Source of the DNA: Zeus faber | Lineage: Eukaryota > Chordata > Actinopteri > Zeiformes > Zeidae | NCBI GenBank assembly: GCA_960531495.1 | Contig: OY482847.1 | Coordinates: 8,630,992-8,694,991, forward strand | Direction of reading: 5' to 3' | Length of the DNA stretch: 64,000 bases | Part shown: positions 1 to 12,180 of the stretch, one piece after another | Layout: the number at the start of each line of letters is the position of its first letter | Numbering within the stretch: position 1 is the stretch's first letter | The notes under the pieces: model-generated | Databases searched by the model: none | Told to the model about the DNA's origin: nothing | The model's input: only the letters and a program-made list of their open reading frames with translations | Translations under genes and position numbers: made by a program

Positions 1-46
1 GAAAAAGCATCTGAATAATTTGATATAATTATTACTTATAATTAAT

Positions 47-53
47 ACTTTAC

Positions 54-113
<60 letters not shown>

Positions 114-120
114 GTAAAGT
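47..120. repeat. Perfect palindrome with (TA)n core
   Basis: The 10-base arm ACTTTACCTT is followed by an uninterrupted (TA)n tract and then AAGGTAAAGT, so the whole 74 bp reads the same on both strands. It could extrude as a cruciform or be a tiny foldback element whose core expanded as a microsatellite. Confidence 0.85.
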
Positions 121-664
121 GATTGAACAACTATAATCTGTGGTAATATTCCATTGGATTTGGAAAGTACTAGTGTTCATTTAATAGCAAACTAACTTTC
201 AATAAACGTATTATTTTATAGATTTTTTATTTTATTATTATTTTTTTCTATAGTCATAGAAAAATTTGATATAGAAAAAAATTCTACCTGACTATCTAAC
301 CAACAATGCTAATCTATGTTTTATTTATCTTATCTATGTTTTAAGAAAGGATTTCATAACTTCTCTTTTTGTTTTAAATGGTCCTTGTTAAATTTGAGAA
401 CCTGACCTTTAAACAACAACTGGACTATTCATCATCAAAGCTGCATGACTTGATCTCGTCTGATCTTTCTGCATCAGTTTGAAACTCCTCCGTCCATGAC
501 TCAGTCGGCATCGTTCACAGACACGCCGCGTGTTGCCACAGAGTTTGGCTGAACCTTTATTTATTCTGGGATGTGCTGAGTATGCATGCTGGGTTTTTTT
601 TTCCTTTTGTTTTGTTTTTTTTGTTTTAGCACGCCCAGTTTCTCAGTGAAGGGAGAGTCACTCG

Positions 665-803
665 ATCACCCATTCACCCCTTCATGCATGAACACGCCCA
701 CTCACCCATTCACTCGTTCACCCATTAACCTATTCACCATTCACCATTCAGTCATCCACTCATTCACCCATTCACTTATTCACTCATTCACTTTCCCAGG
801 GTG
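665..803. repeat. Degenerate 8-bp minisatellite (ATTCACYC-like)
   Basis: Repeats of a roughly 8-base unit (CATTCACC/CATTCACT variants) run through this stretch with occasional substitutions such as CATTAACC and CAGTCATC. No coding potential is supported. Confidence 0.75.
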
Positions 804-884
804 ACCGCAAGTGAAGTTCTGCAGCGTACCACCTTTTTCTCGTGGCTTTATTTATTATTCTGGACGGTGGACGTTGGTTGGTGG

Positions 885-925
885 TGCGTGTCCGTGCGGC
901 GTGTCCGTGCGGCGTGTCCGCCGTG
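885..925. repeat. Short GC-rich tandem repeat, 13-bp unit
   Basis: The unit GTGTCCGTGCGGC occurs about 2.5 times in tandem. The sequence just after it (GCCGTGTTGCCACAG) resembles a stretch at about 525-542, suggesting a local duplication. Confidence 0.5.
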
Positions 926-1098
926 TTGCCACAGTCAGCGGCTCATCAGCGTCGACATTACGAAGCGACGGACACGTCGACACTGATGTTGCTTGGATGG
1001 TTTTTGGTTTTGTTTCGGCGAAGAAAGTGGATTTCCTAACATTGCTTACTAACATTACTATATTTCTGCCGTATCGATTTGTTTTCACCGTTTCACCG

Positions 1099-1480
1099 GT
1101 TCAGTTAAAAAAAAAACAATCTTCATTATATAATTATTAAGTTGCGGCGCTAACTTTTCTCCCTCCAATATTTCTACACAAAACGTTTTATCGAAATGAT
1201 CCCATAATCTCCAGTATATTGAATATGTTTTTTTTCTTTTAACCACATTGTTCAGTTACAAAAAAAACCTAATTATTTTATTGTTAAGTTATGGTGATAC
1301 TTTGGGCATATTTTTGGTAAAAATTGGGTTAAATATTACGAAGATTCTTTGTAATATTTAGCCCAAATATTCTCGCTCCAATATTTCTATACAATGCTTC
1401 TCGTCATCAAAGTTCTCCCACAATCTCCAAAATACGGACATACTGTAGTTTTCTCTTACGATCACATTGTTCGGCCGTTC
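1099..1480. repeat. Diverged tandem duplication with a hairpin insertion
   Basis: Blocks around 1099-1145 and 1250-1295 share GTTCAGTTA plus an A-run and a TTAAGTT end. Blocks around 1163-1250 and 1376-1470 share CTCCAATATTTCTA, ATCTCCA and CACATTGTTC. The second copy is stretched by about 60 bases holding an inverted repeat (1325-1340 pairs with 1352-1367, one T/C mismatch, 11-base loop), as if a small hairpin element had inserted. Confidence 0.6.
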
Positions 1481-2430
1481 TCTTTGGTGAGGGAGGGGGC
1501 TCTTCATCGTACGGAGGATCATTAGACGCCGCCTCGCGCTCTTTGTTCTTACCCAGTGTGAGAGGGAGTGGAGGGAGGAGCAGAAGCAGCAGAACCAGAA
1601 CCAGGCTCCCACCGCCAACACGCTAGTTAACACACACGCAGCTCCTCTAGCCAGGACCCCCACCCAACCCCTCCACCTCACCCCCATCACCATCCCCCTC
1701 TCCATCCCTCTCCGTCCCTCCCCGGGCCCTGACACCTCCACCTCCTCCCGCCAGCGTTTCGGGGAGGAGGCGGAGGAGGAGGAGGAGGGATGAGCAAGTG
1801 GGACAAAGCGTGTCTGGACTGCGGCCATGTTTCCCCTGCCAGTAAATAAATAAATAAATAAATGAATAAGAAAGAAGAGGAAAATGGAGAAGGGGTGGGG
1901 GTGGGGTGGGGTAATATGCATAATTTACGCTTTACTCCTTTTTAAGACACAGCTCCTTTTAACAAAAAAAAAAAAAAAAAAAATAGAAAAAAGACTCCAA
2001 TATAACACCGCTGGGGGCAATTGAAATACACGTATTGCATTTTTTAATACCATACTTACAATTTCTCAAACAGCCTAAACCGGTTTATACTTCTTTTATA
2101 GATTTTTAAATGACTTGCAATATAATTAATTGGCCGCATCAACTAACACAACAGTTTCTTGCTCTGTTTACAAGCGAGTCTGGTTTTTTGGGATGTGTGA
2201 GCATCCGACTCGGATTGGTGGCGGAGGAGCCTCCGTGTCTTGGCTGGTGGAGGTGGTGGAGGTGCGGCGAGCGCCTGCGTCGGCTGTGTGGGAACGGGCG
2301 GGAGAGAGGGAGGGAGTTTCCCGCCCGCCGTGAAAGGGCCACGCGGGTTGTCCGTCTGGACGTAGGAGGTGCGTCCTGGACGCGGGGGCGGAGGCAGCAG
2401 ACCCTCTGCTTTCTCGAGTAAACCTCCTTA
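1480..2430. other. CpG-rich intronic blocks, no exon recognised
   Basis: Two CG-rich stretches (about 1480-1830 and 2200-2410) flank an AT-rich gap. Open frames occur on both strands but are low-complexity (Arg/Gly/Ser-rich) and resemble no family I know. A promoter, an untranslated exon or plain GC-rich intron are all possible. Confidence 0.3.
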
Positions 2431-2470
2431 GAATACACACTTGTGTACATTGACACACATTCTGAACAGG

Positions 2471-2471
<1 letters not shown>

Positions 2472-2510
<39 letters not shown>

Positions 2511-2535
2511 AAATAAATAAATAAATATGTAATAG

Positions 2536-2598
<63 letters not shown>

Positions 2599-2611
2599 TA
2601 TAATATAAATA
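2472..2611. repeat. Compound microsatellite (CA)n-(AATA)n-(TA)n
   Basis: About 47 bases of CA are followed by AATA units and then a long TA tract from about 2539 that decays near 2611. Confidence 0.95.
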
Positions 2612-3148
2612 ATATAGTTGAATAATATTACAATCAGAGGAGTTTTTTGTTTTGTTTTAGTTTTAACAAATTTCCCACAATAATGATCAGTATCACGATA
2701 CATATTCTGCGAAACGCTGTCATATACACTATATTACTATACGTTATTATATATTTTATATATTACAACAAAATTATATATATAGATAATTTTTCACAAT
2801 ATGTGTGTAATTGAAGACGAAAAAATATATGCAAAATACATTTTTAACCGTTGAATTGATACAATTCATTTTAAAGTGTTTTATTCGGTTTTATTTTTAT
2901 TAAGTTTTACAAACCAAACAAGGTCAAACCAGAGCTTTTCCTCCTTGCAAGGTAACTTCACCCTAACCCTCAAAAAACAAATAAATTGATAAGTCAGAAA
3001 TAAGTGATGAGTGCCATAAATCAGTGGTAATGTTAAATATTAGAAGATTTGAAAATGTATATATGACGCCTGTGTATCGAGATATAGAGGAAGTATTGCG
3101 ATGTATTGTAGTATCGCTATGTGTGGACAGAATGATTTAGTGATGACA

Positions 3149-3183
<35 letters not shown>

Positions 3184-3353
3184 TAGAGAGCATCAGGTCG
3201 ATCAGACGAGGCCTCACGGGGCGGACGGAGGCGTTTCTTTCGGGGTAGGACGAGACGTTTCCAAACCAGTTACTCATCCCGCCCGACGTGATCTTATTTC
3301 ACTCCTGCACCCTAACCCGGGACACACACACTCACACGCGTGCACACAGACGC

Positions 3354-3410
<57 letters not shown>

Positions 3411-3438
3411 AAACACACACACACACACACACGCACAC
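3149..3438. repeat. (CA)n microsatellites
   Basis: One CA tract spans 3149-3181 and a longer interrupted one spans about 3308-3438. They produce spurious His/Thr and Val/Cys open frames on the two strands. Confidence 0.95.
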
Positions 3439-3599
3439 CAGACCCCTCCCCGAGAGAAAGGGACAGAGCAGAGGGAGGGCGAGCGCTGGGGAGCGGAGCG
3501 GAGCAGAAAGGACGGAGGCCGCTCCACACACTGTGTTTTTGTTTGTTTGCCTCATGAAAGATGCCGTTATGTGGGCGTCCTGGGATGCACGCCATTTTC

Positions 3600-4408
3600 T
3601 ATTCATCTCCCCGCGCACGTCATAGGCGAAGAAGAGCCGTCCGACAGTCCCCGCTGCAAGGTAGCCGTGGTCGCTGGCTGGCGGCAGGGGAATCCGCCTT
3701 CATCTCTCTGTTTAAACATGATTAAAAAAAGAAATATAAAAAAAACAACCTAAAAAGCACTTGTTAGAGGAGGCTCACAGCCGCGCCAGGCCTCCAAACC
3801 TTGTTTTTTGTTTTTTTTTGTTTGTTTTTTTTTTCTTCTTGAGTTGGAAGTTTTTATTCTGGATGATCGGGGGGGAAGAAAGGGGAAGCCGTGACATTTT
3901 CTTCCAGAAATGCTGATATTTTTGTCTTCTTTTTCGACGCGGCGGATTGGTGGATGGACGGATCGACGGGCGGACGGAGCAGATGCCGCGTCAGCTCCGT
4001 TCCGCCACCTCGTGTCCTGTGCACTTCAATTGGGGGGGATTGGGGAATAAACAACCCCACATCGATGAGTAATTCTCCATGAAGTCATGAAAGGCATTTG
4101 GGGAATAATGCAAACCACCTGCTCTCTGAAGTAGAGGCCAGGGGAGAGAGAGAGAGAGCGAGGGAGAGGGGGAGAGAGAGAGAGCGAGCGAGGGAGGGTG
4201 AAGTGGAGCGGGAGAAGGACGGAGGGAGCATTTAAGGCACTTAACGGAGGGAAACATTTGGCCAAAGAGCCACGGAGGTGTACACAAGCGCCTCCCAGAG
4301 CGGGCGGAGGCTGCTGTCGCTCCATGCATCACCGTGATGGAGCACTCGGATCAGGCCGGACCCGCTCCGTCCTCCATCACCGTGACAAGCGGAGGCGCTG
4401 GGAGAACG

Positions 4409-4444
<36 letters not shown>

Positions 4445-6330
4445 CTCCGTCCTCACACGTCACTCTGCCACTCCATCCATCGCAGCAAAGCATGGAGACA
4501 GACACTGGTCAGAACGCGGAGAAACCGCAAGCACCGAACCGGCGTCAAATCGGGTTTCACCACATTAACAAGTCAGCGCCTACAGTTTGCACCATCCCCC
4601 TTCCTGACGATCCGTTTCCTTCCCTCTTTATTTGTTTATTTGTTTTTATTCATTGGTTAACGGTGTGAAACCTCCCACGGGTTAAAATGATCCCTGAAAA
4701 CGTGTCGCAAATACTTCTGTCAAAGCGACTTCATTCCGCCGTATTTATTAACCTCATTATCCCCTTTCCAATGGGAACAAAAACAATACAAATCACAGAA
4801 ACGTGAAGGAGCCGCAACACAGCAGGCGTTGCCGTGGTTGCCGGTGAGGCCTGCGAGTTGACGGAAGGGAAACAGGAGGGATCAAAATGGCGCCAGCGGG
4901 GATAAATAACGCGCCTTGGCGTCCCAGCATCCGCGTTGCGTTGGATTCTGTCAAGGCGTGTTTCCTTCTCCTGCTCGGCGCCGTGTTTGCCGGGTGGGGG
5001 GGGTCGTCCGATCGTCCTTAAAAAAGCGGGGGGGCAATCCCCACGAAGCCGGAGTGCCAACGTCCTTCTGAGCGCGTGAAACACGACGGGAAACGAGTTC
5101 GGCGCCGAAAGTTTTTTTTTTTGTTTTTTTTTCCCGCGCTTTACTTGCGACACCCGTCAGCGCCAGATGGTTTGGAAGAAACGCGAGGAAGGAGGCGGAT
5201 GAGTGATCCGAGCTGAACTTTTTTTGGGGTGGGGGGGGGGGTCTGCTCAGCACCAGATGCTTGCGCTGAGGAGCCGCGCTCCCTGTCAGAGATTAGAAGC
5301 CGTGCATTGTTAAACAAAGACGACCCCCTCCCCCGCTGCACGCCGCCGCCGCCTGGTGCTTCTGACGCCTGTCACTCAGCGCTCAAGCCCGCTGCCCCGA
5401 GAGCCGGAGACGCCGGCACGGCAGGGGCGTCTCCCAAGCGCCCCCCGCGCTGGGTCGCCGCACTCCGGCGGCCATCAATATTCGATGGCGCTCCGGTTTG
5501 CAGCCCCCTCAGACGCCTCCGCTTTGATCCCGCCCCCCTCGGGGGAACGGCGAGCGGAGAGGGTTGGGGGCTCGGAGCAACCTCCGCCCCTCCATCCCCG
5601 TGGCGACCCCGGATGGAGTCCCGGCTCACCGAGAGTGTTTTATGAAAAGTGAAGGCTGTGCGTGCGTGCGGGTGTCGCTCCTGAAAACAGTGAGAATCCG
5701 TGAGCGTGATGCAAACGTCGGCGGCTCCTCGGGGACGAAGATGGGGAGGAGGGGCGGCGGAGTCTTCGCTGTCAGACGATACGAGTTAACTTTCCCGATG
5801 CGACGGGAACCGTCCTTCGAGTATTCGGATTTCCACCCGCGGTTTGATATCCCGATCACAGACCCCTTTCGAATCAGGCGGAATTAAAAAAACAAAAACA
5901 TTTTTGGCGGAAAAGAGCGGCAGGAGGACGGAGAGCTTCACTCCTTCACCCGCAGACGGAGGGGCCAGCGTAACTTTGTCTTTTTTCCTCAGCTGGGATG
6001 GATCTTGGGGCGAGGGTCCCGTGGACATCGCAGCCTTTCTTGGCTGGGAAACGCATCTTAATTATGGGATGCATTGTTTATGCCCCCCCGGCGCTAATTG
6101 GGCTCGTCGAAAACCAAACGTCGAGCGTTTTGTTTTGTCTTTCGAGCGGCTTATCGTCGCCGCGGCGTTCTTCAATCTGCAGAAGCCATCAATAATAATA
6201 TCCCCTAAGTCTTTGGTGTCGCTGCGTGTTAACGACAAAAGTGTTTTCACAGTATCTGTATTGATCGGACGATTCTCCGCCGGGACCGAACTCGGTGCCG
6301 AACGCGGCGGAGTCCCACGCGCGTGAAGAT
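3600..6330. other. Extended CpG-rich region in the kctd15 intron
   Basis: CpG dinucleotides are frequent through most of this stretch, with a (CCG)12 tract at 4410-4445 and an inverted repeat (4329-4342 with 4372-4385, 13 of 14 matching). None of the open frames gives a recognisable domain, and no KCTD BTB motif is present. It could hold an alternative promoter or first exon of kctd15, or be an unmethylated regulatory island. Confidence 0.35.
4410..4445. repeat. (CCG)12 trinucleotide tract
   Basis: Twelve uninterrupted CCG units. CCG tracts are typical of CpG islands and are length-unstable. Confidence 0.95.
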
Positions 6331-6359
6331 ACGACGGAGTGAAATGCAACGTGATGCAA

Positions 6360-6480
6360 TGATCAAAGAGGGGAGTGTAATATCATTTCCATAATCGTTA
6401 GGCTCCTCCATCATCTGTCGTGGATTTGGGAGTGTTTGATGCTCGGGCAGGTCTCTTAATTAGCGATGCTCTCAAGCTCA
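6360..6480. promoter_or_regulatory. Possible conserved non-coding element
   Basis: A unique block between simple repeats carries homeodomain-type motifs (TTAATTAG, CATAATCG). This rests on sequence character alone; no alignment was possible. Confidence 0.2.
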
Positions 6481-6502
6481 TCTACTGCCCCCGTCACCCC
6501 CC

Positions 6503-6503
<1 letters not shown>

Positions 6504-6541
<38 letters not shown>
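6504..6541. repeat. (CA)n microsatellite
   Basis: Uninterrupted CA repeat following a C-run. Confidence 0.95.
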
Positions 6542-6544
<3 letters not shown>

Positions 6545-6629
6545 GCTAACGTCATAATTTTGCTTCAATCAGTAGTCAGCAGTGGTAGAGAATCCATATT
6601 AAATCTTAAGACCTGTTTAACTTAATTGA

Positions 6630-6640
6630 GTGTGTGCGTG

Positions 6641-6688
<48 letters not shown>

Positions 6689-6718
6689 TGTGCGCGTGCG
6701 TGTGTGTGCGTGCATGTG
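6630..6718. repeat. (GT)n microsatellite with GC interruptions
   Basis: GT repeat broken by GC dinucleotides toward both ends. Confidence 0.9.
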
Positions 6719-6787
6719 AGGATATTTTAATATGTGAGTGCTTATGTGAGTGCATTTTAATATCCATGCTTGAGTTAAAATTACAAA

Positions 6788-6940
<153 letters not shown>

Positions 6941-7151
6941 GTTAGTGTGTGTGGACATCGGCACTGGATCAGGCGTAAAGGCTTGGCCCTGGGCGAGACC
7001 TTTCATTTCCACACACTGCTTTAAAAGGACGGGGGAATCAGTAAACACATAGCGCTGCTCACACTGGGACCTAAATGTACCCCTTACGAAAAATAATGAT
7101 TTAAATACACCGCACAGACGATGATAGATGAGAGGAGAGGGCAGCGGCAGG

Positions 7152-7184
7152 CTGTGTGTGTGCATGTGTGCGAGTGTGTGTGCA

Positions 7185-7221
<37 letters not shown>
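7152..7221. repeat. (GT)n microsatellite
   Basis: Interrupted at the left, uninterrupted from about 7190 to 7220. Confidence 0.9.
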
Positions 7222-7223
<2 letters not shown>

Positions 7224-8183
7224 TTGTACAGTGGTGTCAGTGTTGTGATCACCGGTGCCGGGTGTTTGAAGGACACCGGTCCCTCCGTCCCGGGCTTCCC
7301 TTGTCTCCCGACCGCAAAGGAGCGTCCACCCCAGCTTTGCGTCCGCACTCCGTCCGCCCCGACACGCCCTCCATCCCCATTCCCCGCACGTCCCCCCCGT
7401 CCCCGGCTCCTCGGCAAACAGACCTCGGCGCTCCTCTCCGTTTCGGCCCCGGCCTCATTACTCAAATTAGGATCGCTGGTAATCACCAGGCTGAACTCCA
7501 GTCAGCTCACTAACACACCTAACCCCTCTCGCTCTCTCTCTCTCGCTCTCTCTCTCTCCCCCACATCCCTTTGAGCTCATGCCCTCAGATCGCCAACTGA
7601 TGCGGAGCCGAATGAATATTGCAGGGGAGGGGGTGTTGGGGGCTGGTTTCACCTCTATCTCTCCATTAGTTTGAGGGGAGGGGAGGGGAGGGGGGGGAGG
7701 CTGATGACAGCTGCTCCGTGTTGTGATTGATGAAGATCTGTGGTGCTCGGCTGATGGGTGGACTGAGAGGAGGGCGGATGCCTGGGTGGATGGATATTAA
7801 TATTGATAACGGGGGGGGGGGGGGGTTGGGTATTGACGGACGGTACATAACTGGTGCCGAAAAAACATCTCACATATAATATTGACACTCGGTTTGCGCG
7901 GCACAGGTGTAAACCAAGTTTTTTCCTCAATAAGAATTGGGAAAGCTATTGTCAAGTCAGGGCAAGTTTTTCCCCCCCTCCCCGTCTTAACCCCCACCCG
8001 GGCGAGGAGAAACGCGGCGGGAAAATAGAAGAAACCTGGAGAAGGGGGTCATAAACGGAGGAACCTCCCTTCCAGGGTGGCCGAGCTGTGTGGGCCCCGG
8101 CCAGAAACCCAAGCCCTCTCCTGCGTTTTTGCCGCGCCCCCCCCCCCCCCCCCCCTTCTCACCGCCTCGCTCTGTGCTTGCAG

Positions 8184-8342
8184 GTCCTGGAGCGCCTCTT
8201 CCAGAAGGGCTTCAGCGTGGCGGCGTCCTGCGGCGGCGGCGTGGACTCGTCCCAGTTCAGCGAGTACGTGCTGTGTCGCCAGGACCGGCGAAGCCTCTCC
8301 ATCAACACGCCCATCAGAATAAAGCAGGAGCCCCTGGACTAG
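8184..8342 (+). CDS. kctd15: kctd15, last coding exon (C-terminal 52 residues)
   Basis: This exon encodes the C-terminus of a KCTD1/KCTD15-type protein. It starts [16 protein letters not shown], continues with the family's [15 protein letters not shown] block and ends RIKQEPLD, then TAG at 8340-8342. KCTD15 rather than KCTD1 is favoured because KCTD15 has LFQ.GFSVAAS and EYVLCR where KCTD1 has LQQRGFEIVGS and EYVLRR. The residues between CRQD and RIKQEPLD are variable in the family. KCTD15 is a BTB-type adaptor that restrains AP-2 (TFAP2) activity and neural crest formation; the BTB domain itself is encoded upstream, outside the window. The I-K-Q-E near the end fits the SUMO consensus, and KCTD15 is known to be SUMOylated near its C-terminus. 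The exon begins in phase 0 directly after CAG at 8181-8183. An AATAAA hexamer (8318-8323) lies within the coding sequence. Confidence 0.93.
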   Translation, partial: VLERLFQKGFSVAASCGGGVDSSQFSEYVLCRQDRRSLSINTPIRIKQEPLD

Positions 8343-11300
8343 AGCGGCCTCCCCCCGGGGGGGCAGGGACTGTCCGACCCTACGGCCGCCCCGCCTGGAC
8401 CCCAAATCCCGGACAGACGAGCCCCACCAGAAGAACCCGCCTCCCCTCCCTCCTTTTCCACCTGATCACTTCCCACTGACCCCCCCCCCCCCCTCTCTCA
8501 AATCATGCTCCCCCCCCTGAAAAAAAATTCCAGTGCAAACAGCGAACTTACCTAAGTATTAGCAGAAGCTTGTTTACTTTGCTGCCAGCTCTGCAGAACT
8601 CTTTAGGGGAATGTAAACTGAACTAAGAAAAAAACAAAAAAAAAAAACAAAGAGAAGAAAACAACTTAAAAGTTTTTGATTTTGTTAAATAACGGCCAAA
8701 GAATCCTGGACAGTGATCAACGACAAGAAAACAGTTGCAGGAAAAAGCAGAAGTCGTGAAAACATTACAGCTCCGTGGAATCGATCTCCCGCTCCCGTCC
8801 CCGCGGGCGGTGTGTTTTTTTTTTTTGGGGGTTTTTTTTTGTTTTCCGGAAAACTTCCCAAACCTCTGGAGGGGGCTGGAAGCGCTCTGGTAGACCCCCG
8901 CCCCACCCCCCGCCCCCCTCCTCTCCGAGCAAGGTGCACCGTGGCGTGTCGTCCAGTTTCGTGTCGGTGTGAGGCCTGTGTGTTGTGTGCCGTGCAGCTA
9001 ACTGGGGGAAAGGGTATATTTCGGTGGGTGGGGGGCGCCGGGGGCCGCCGCGGAGCCACGGGAGCCGGCGGAGGAGGCGGGACGGGAAGGAGGAACGGCA
9101 GAGGGATGATCCGACAAGTGCCCCGCCCCGCGGCCACCTGCCCGGCCTCGCCACCGCCACCTACCAGCATCCGTTGCGGAATGGATTGTCTATTATCGTT
9201 TCTTTTCTCATTGTTGTTACCTTGCGCTCCTTTTTGCTGGTTGTTGTTTTTTTTTTTGTTTTTTTTTAATCGCGACATTGGTGTAAACAATTATTAATAG
9301 GATTATTTTCAATGTCTATTTTTCCTCTCTCCAATATGAAGGATGTATGAACGTTGTATTCATTAGGCTTCCATAGATTGCGATGGAGCGCTTCTTGGCA
9401 GGCCCTGCAGAAACTCGGATGTCTGCGGGCTACGCGGCTGAAGCAATCTGGCTGCTAATGCACTCAAGAGCCGGAGAAAGTCTCATTGTTTCGAATGGGG
9501 CTGGAAGAAAAAAAAGAAAACCTGGATATTTCTGCGTTGTTTATCGTCAAATGTGTAGCACACATGAAAAAGAAAAAAGACAAAAAAAAAAAAAAGTGCT
9601 TTGGAATTATTGCTTATTAGTCCTGAAATCATATCTGGGAGCTCCCTGTAACCGGGCGACTCGACGGGGCGGCGGCAGATTTGTCAATTGTTTTGTGAAA
9701 GTTTGAGTAAAAACAACAACAAAAAAAAAAGAGCAAATTTGGGGGGGTAAAAAAACCCCGAAAAACTGTACAAAACGAGGTTGGAGTTTTGCGCTTTTCG
9801 AGCTCTGAGCTGGAAGGCGCCTGCAGATGCGTGCGGGGGCAGAATGTAAATGACCTGAGGACCATCACAGGGGTGGGGTGGGCTGGGGTGGGGGGGGTTA
9901 CCAGTCTATCTCAGTGGTTGTGTTGGGATGTACTCTAAATGCTTGATAACGTTTGTTTGCACTTAAAAAGAAAACATTTTCTACGGAGGTGTCCGCCCAC
10001 GTCCCTAAAAAACCAGGCCGACGCCCAGTCCCCGAAATCCAGCGTTTTTGTTTTTTTTTCCCTCTCCTCATATTCACGGGAGGACGGCGGCGTTTAAAAA
10101 GGCGTCGCCAGACCTAAGTAAACCAAGGTGTCGGAGCTGACCAGGTGCCTATTTTGTTGATTGTACAAAATGCAAGGACACTCTCTTTGTACAGGTGTTT
10201 ATCTACTGGAAAGAAAAATGGAATATTTTGCAGACAAAATAGCTTCAAAGTTATACTTTAAAAAGCCGTGTGAAGGGTTTCTCCACATTCCCTCGTCTGA
10301 AGGCCTCTCTTTTTTTTTTTTTCTGGAGTCGAGAGGAGTCCGGGACAGAGAAACGCGCGCTTCTTCTCTCTGTTTATTTCAATATTGTCACTTCTAAGCC
10401 GGGATTATTTCAGCGGCTCTTGGAATGTGTGCGTGGCGGCACCCAGAGTGAACCGCGCGCCCGGCATCAAGGCCCCGCGCACAAAGAGACGAGTGGGAGG
10501 CACTTAGTCTCTCCTGCCTCCATTCTTTTTGGTCTTATTCTCAACATTTCTGGATCAAAGACATAAACAAGAAAGGCCAAGTTTTCATACTTTCTGTGTG
10601 TGTGTGTGTGTGTAATTTACAGATGCTGTGTGGGTTTTTTTTTATTTTTATTTTTTTCTCCCCCTCCCGTTCCAAAAGACCCATCCAAAAAAACCACACG
10701 CCCACACTGGTCTTGGTGGGCGTGAGTTTAGGACTTTCATCGGGGTGGGGGGTAGGGGGTGAGGGGGTGTTTATTAACTAGTGGAAAATGTACTCATTTA
10801 AAATGGGTGCTAGTTTTTTGCTAAACCGTGTTTTCATAATGTTCTCTCTGTGGCCGGCCGCGGCTTAAACAAGGCCAAAGCGGGAGTTTGGTGGAAGCGC
10901 GGCTCCCAGTCTGGTGCGCTCCTCCCTGGGGGGCGCTCGCCCACAATCAAGCCCCTCTTTGTTCAGACCTGCTCGTGGCCTGGTCCTTTGCATCCAGTCG
11001 CCTCAAAGGGAATGGCCAACCAGGCCTTTCATGTGCTGAGGGACGTTGGGCTTCACAGCACACCCGCCCCCCGCCGCCCCCGCCGCCCCCACCGCCCCAC
11101 CCCCGGGGGCTGGCGGCTCAGCGGTGCCAGTAGAGACACGGTTTTGTGTCCCCTCCCGCTGTGCCATCCCCATGCCCCCGTGTTCAGAACGGCCTCCTAC
11201 CCCGTGGCTCACTGGACCATCCCCACCGCAGCGGGCAAAACAAACTGATGAGTCAAAACTCCAGCCGGCAACAACTCCACCCCGCCTCCACCCCCATCCC

Positions 11301-11907
11301 CGAATATCTAACAGAGTCCCTGTTGTAGATCTCAAGGTAACAACTCCCACCTTTGATGTAACTGAAATGTGGCGTGCAGGAGCTTTTGGATGCGTTGCGG
11401 TCGGCCCTTGATGAAGCATATCGGTGCTGACGCACTAAAGCCGCGGCTCAGCAGACTCTCGCCTCCGTTTTACCCCCCCTTGTAGTTTTCGAAATCGTTA
11501 GGCTAGACTTTTTTTTTCCCGTCAACTTTTTCGAGGGCCCCGGCGGGGCCAGCTCCGCTCGCGGCAGCGAAATTTAAAAAAAAACAAAAAACTTTTTTTT
11601 CCGATCGGAGACACAACGCAGAACTTTCGGGCACGAGTTCGGGGCGCGCCTTTTCGACTCTACGGGCAGGTTTGGCGACCGAACTGTGTAAACTTGATTT
11701 AACTGGCGACATTACGGACTTGTCAGCAAAAAAAACAAAAAAAAACAATGGTCAGTGGTTAGCCCATTAGCGAGGCTTCACAACCATCTCAAAGGTGGGT
11801 GAGTTGTACAGTTACTGTAAATTGAGATATTGGGACTTTGGGTCTTAAGGAGCCCTCAAGCGGTCCTCTTCACTAGAAGAAAAAGACGAGTTCCAAGCAT
11901 TACTTTG

Positions 11908-11915
11908 TGTACATA
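11908..11915 (+). promoter_or_regulatory. Pumilio-type element in kctd15 3' UTR
   Basis: TGTACATA matches the Pumilio consensus UGUANAUA in the transcribed sense, about 145 bases before the presumed poly(A) signal. Confidence 0.35.
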
Positions 11916-12054
11916 TGAATTAAGACATTTCAAAAGGGTATACTAAGGTGCAAATGTATATTATTTAAAGTGTTAAAAACAATTAGACTGTGGTATTAAA
12001 GGGCATGTGTTCATTTACAGTGTCTCCATTTGATTTTTCTTGCATATTTGCGAT

Positions 12055-12060
12055 AATAAA
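12055..12060 (+). terminator. kctd15: Candidate kctd15 poly(A) signal
   Basis: AATAAA in sense orientation, preceded by AU-rich sequence (with ATTAAA at 11995-12000) and followed within 25-45 bases by a T/GT-rich stretch. Confidence 0.5.
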
Positions 12061-12180
12061 AGGACGTACTGTACACCCCGAGTTTCCGTTTGTCCTTGCG
12101 TCGGCGGAATGGAAGTTTCTTCTTCATCTTTGGCGATTGGAGATCGCCTCGTCTTCCAGCGACGGTACGGGGACGACATC

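Larger units (their letters stand above)
8343..12075 (+). other. kctd15: kctd15 3' untranslated region (extent inferred)
   Basis: After the TAG there is no further conserved coding sequence. The stretch includes G/C homopolymers, several A-runs and an AU-rich last 200 bases. I place the main end near 12075 because AATAAA at 12055-12060 is followed by GT-rich sequence (about 12082-12100). A longer form reaching about 13070 is possible using the motif at 13049. Length and end are inferred without transcript data. Confidence 0.5.

Noticed and set aside
1358..1921. 187-residue minus-strand open frame
   Set aside because: GC-rich and low-complexity with no recognisable domain; a chance opening in CpG-rich sequence.
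8685..9290. 201-residue minus-strand frame and its plus-strand counterpart
   Set aside because: Located in the kctd15 3' UTR and composed of Pro/Arg/Lys runs from homopolymers.
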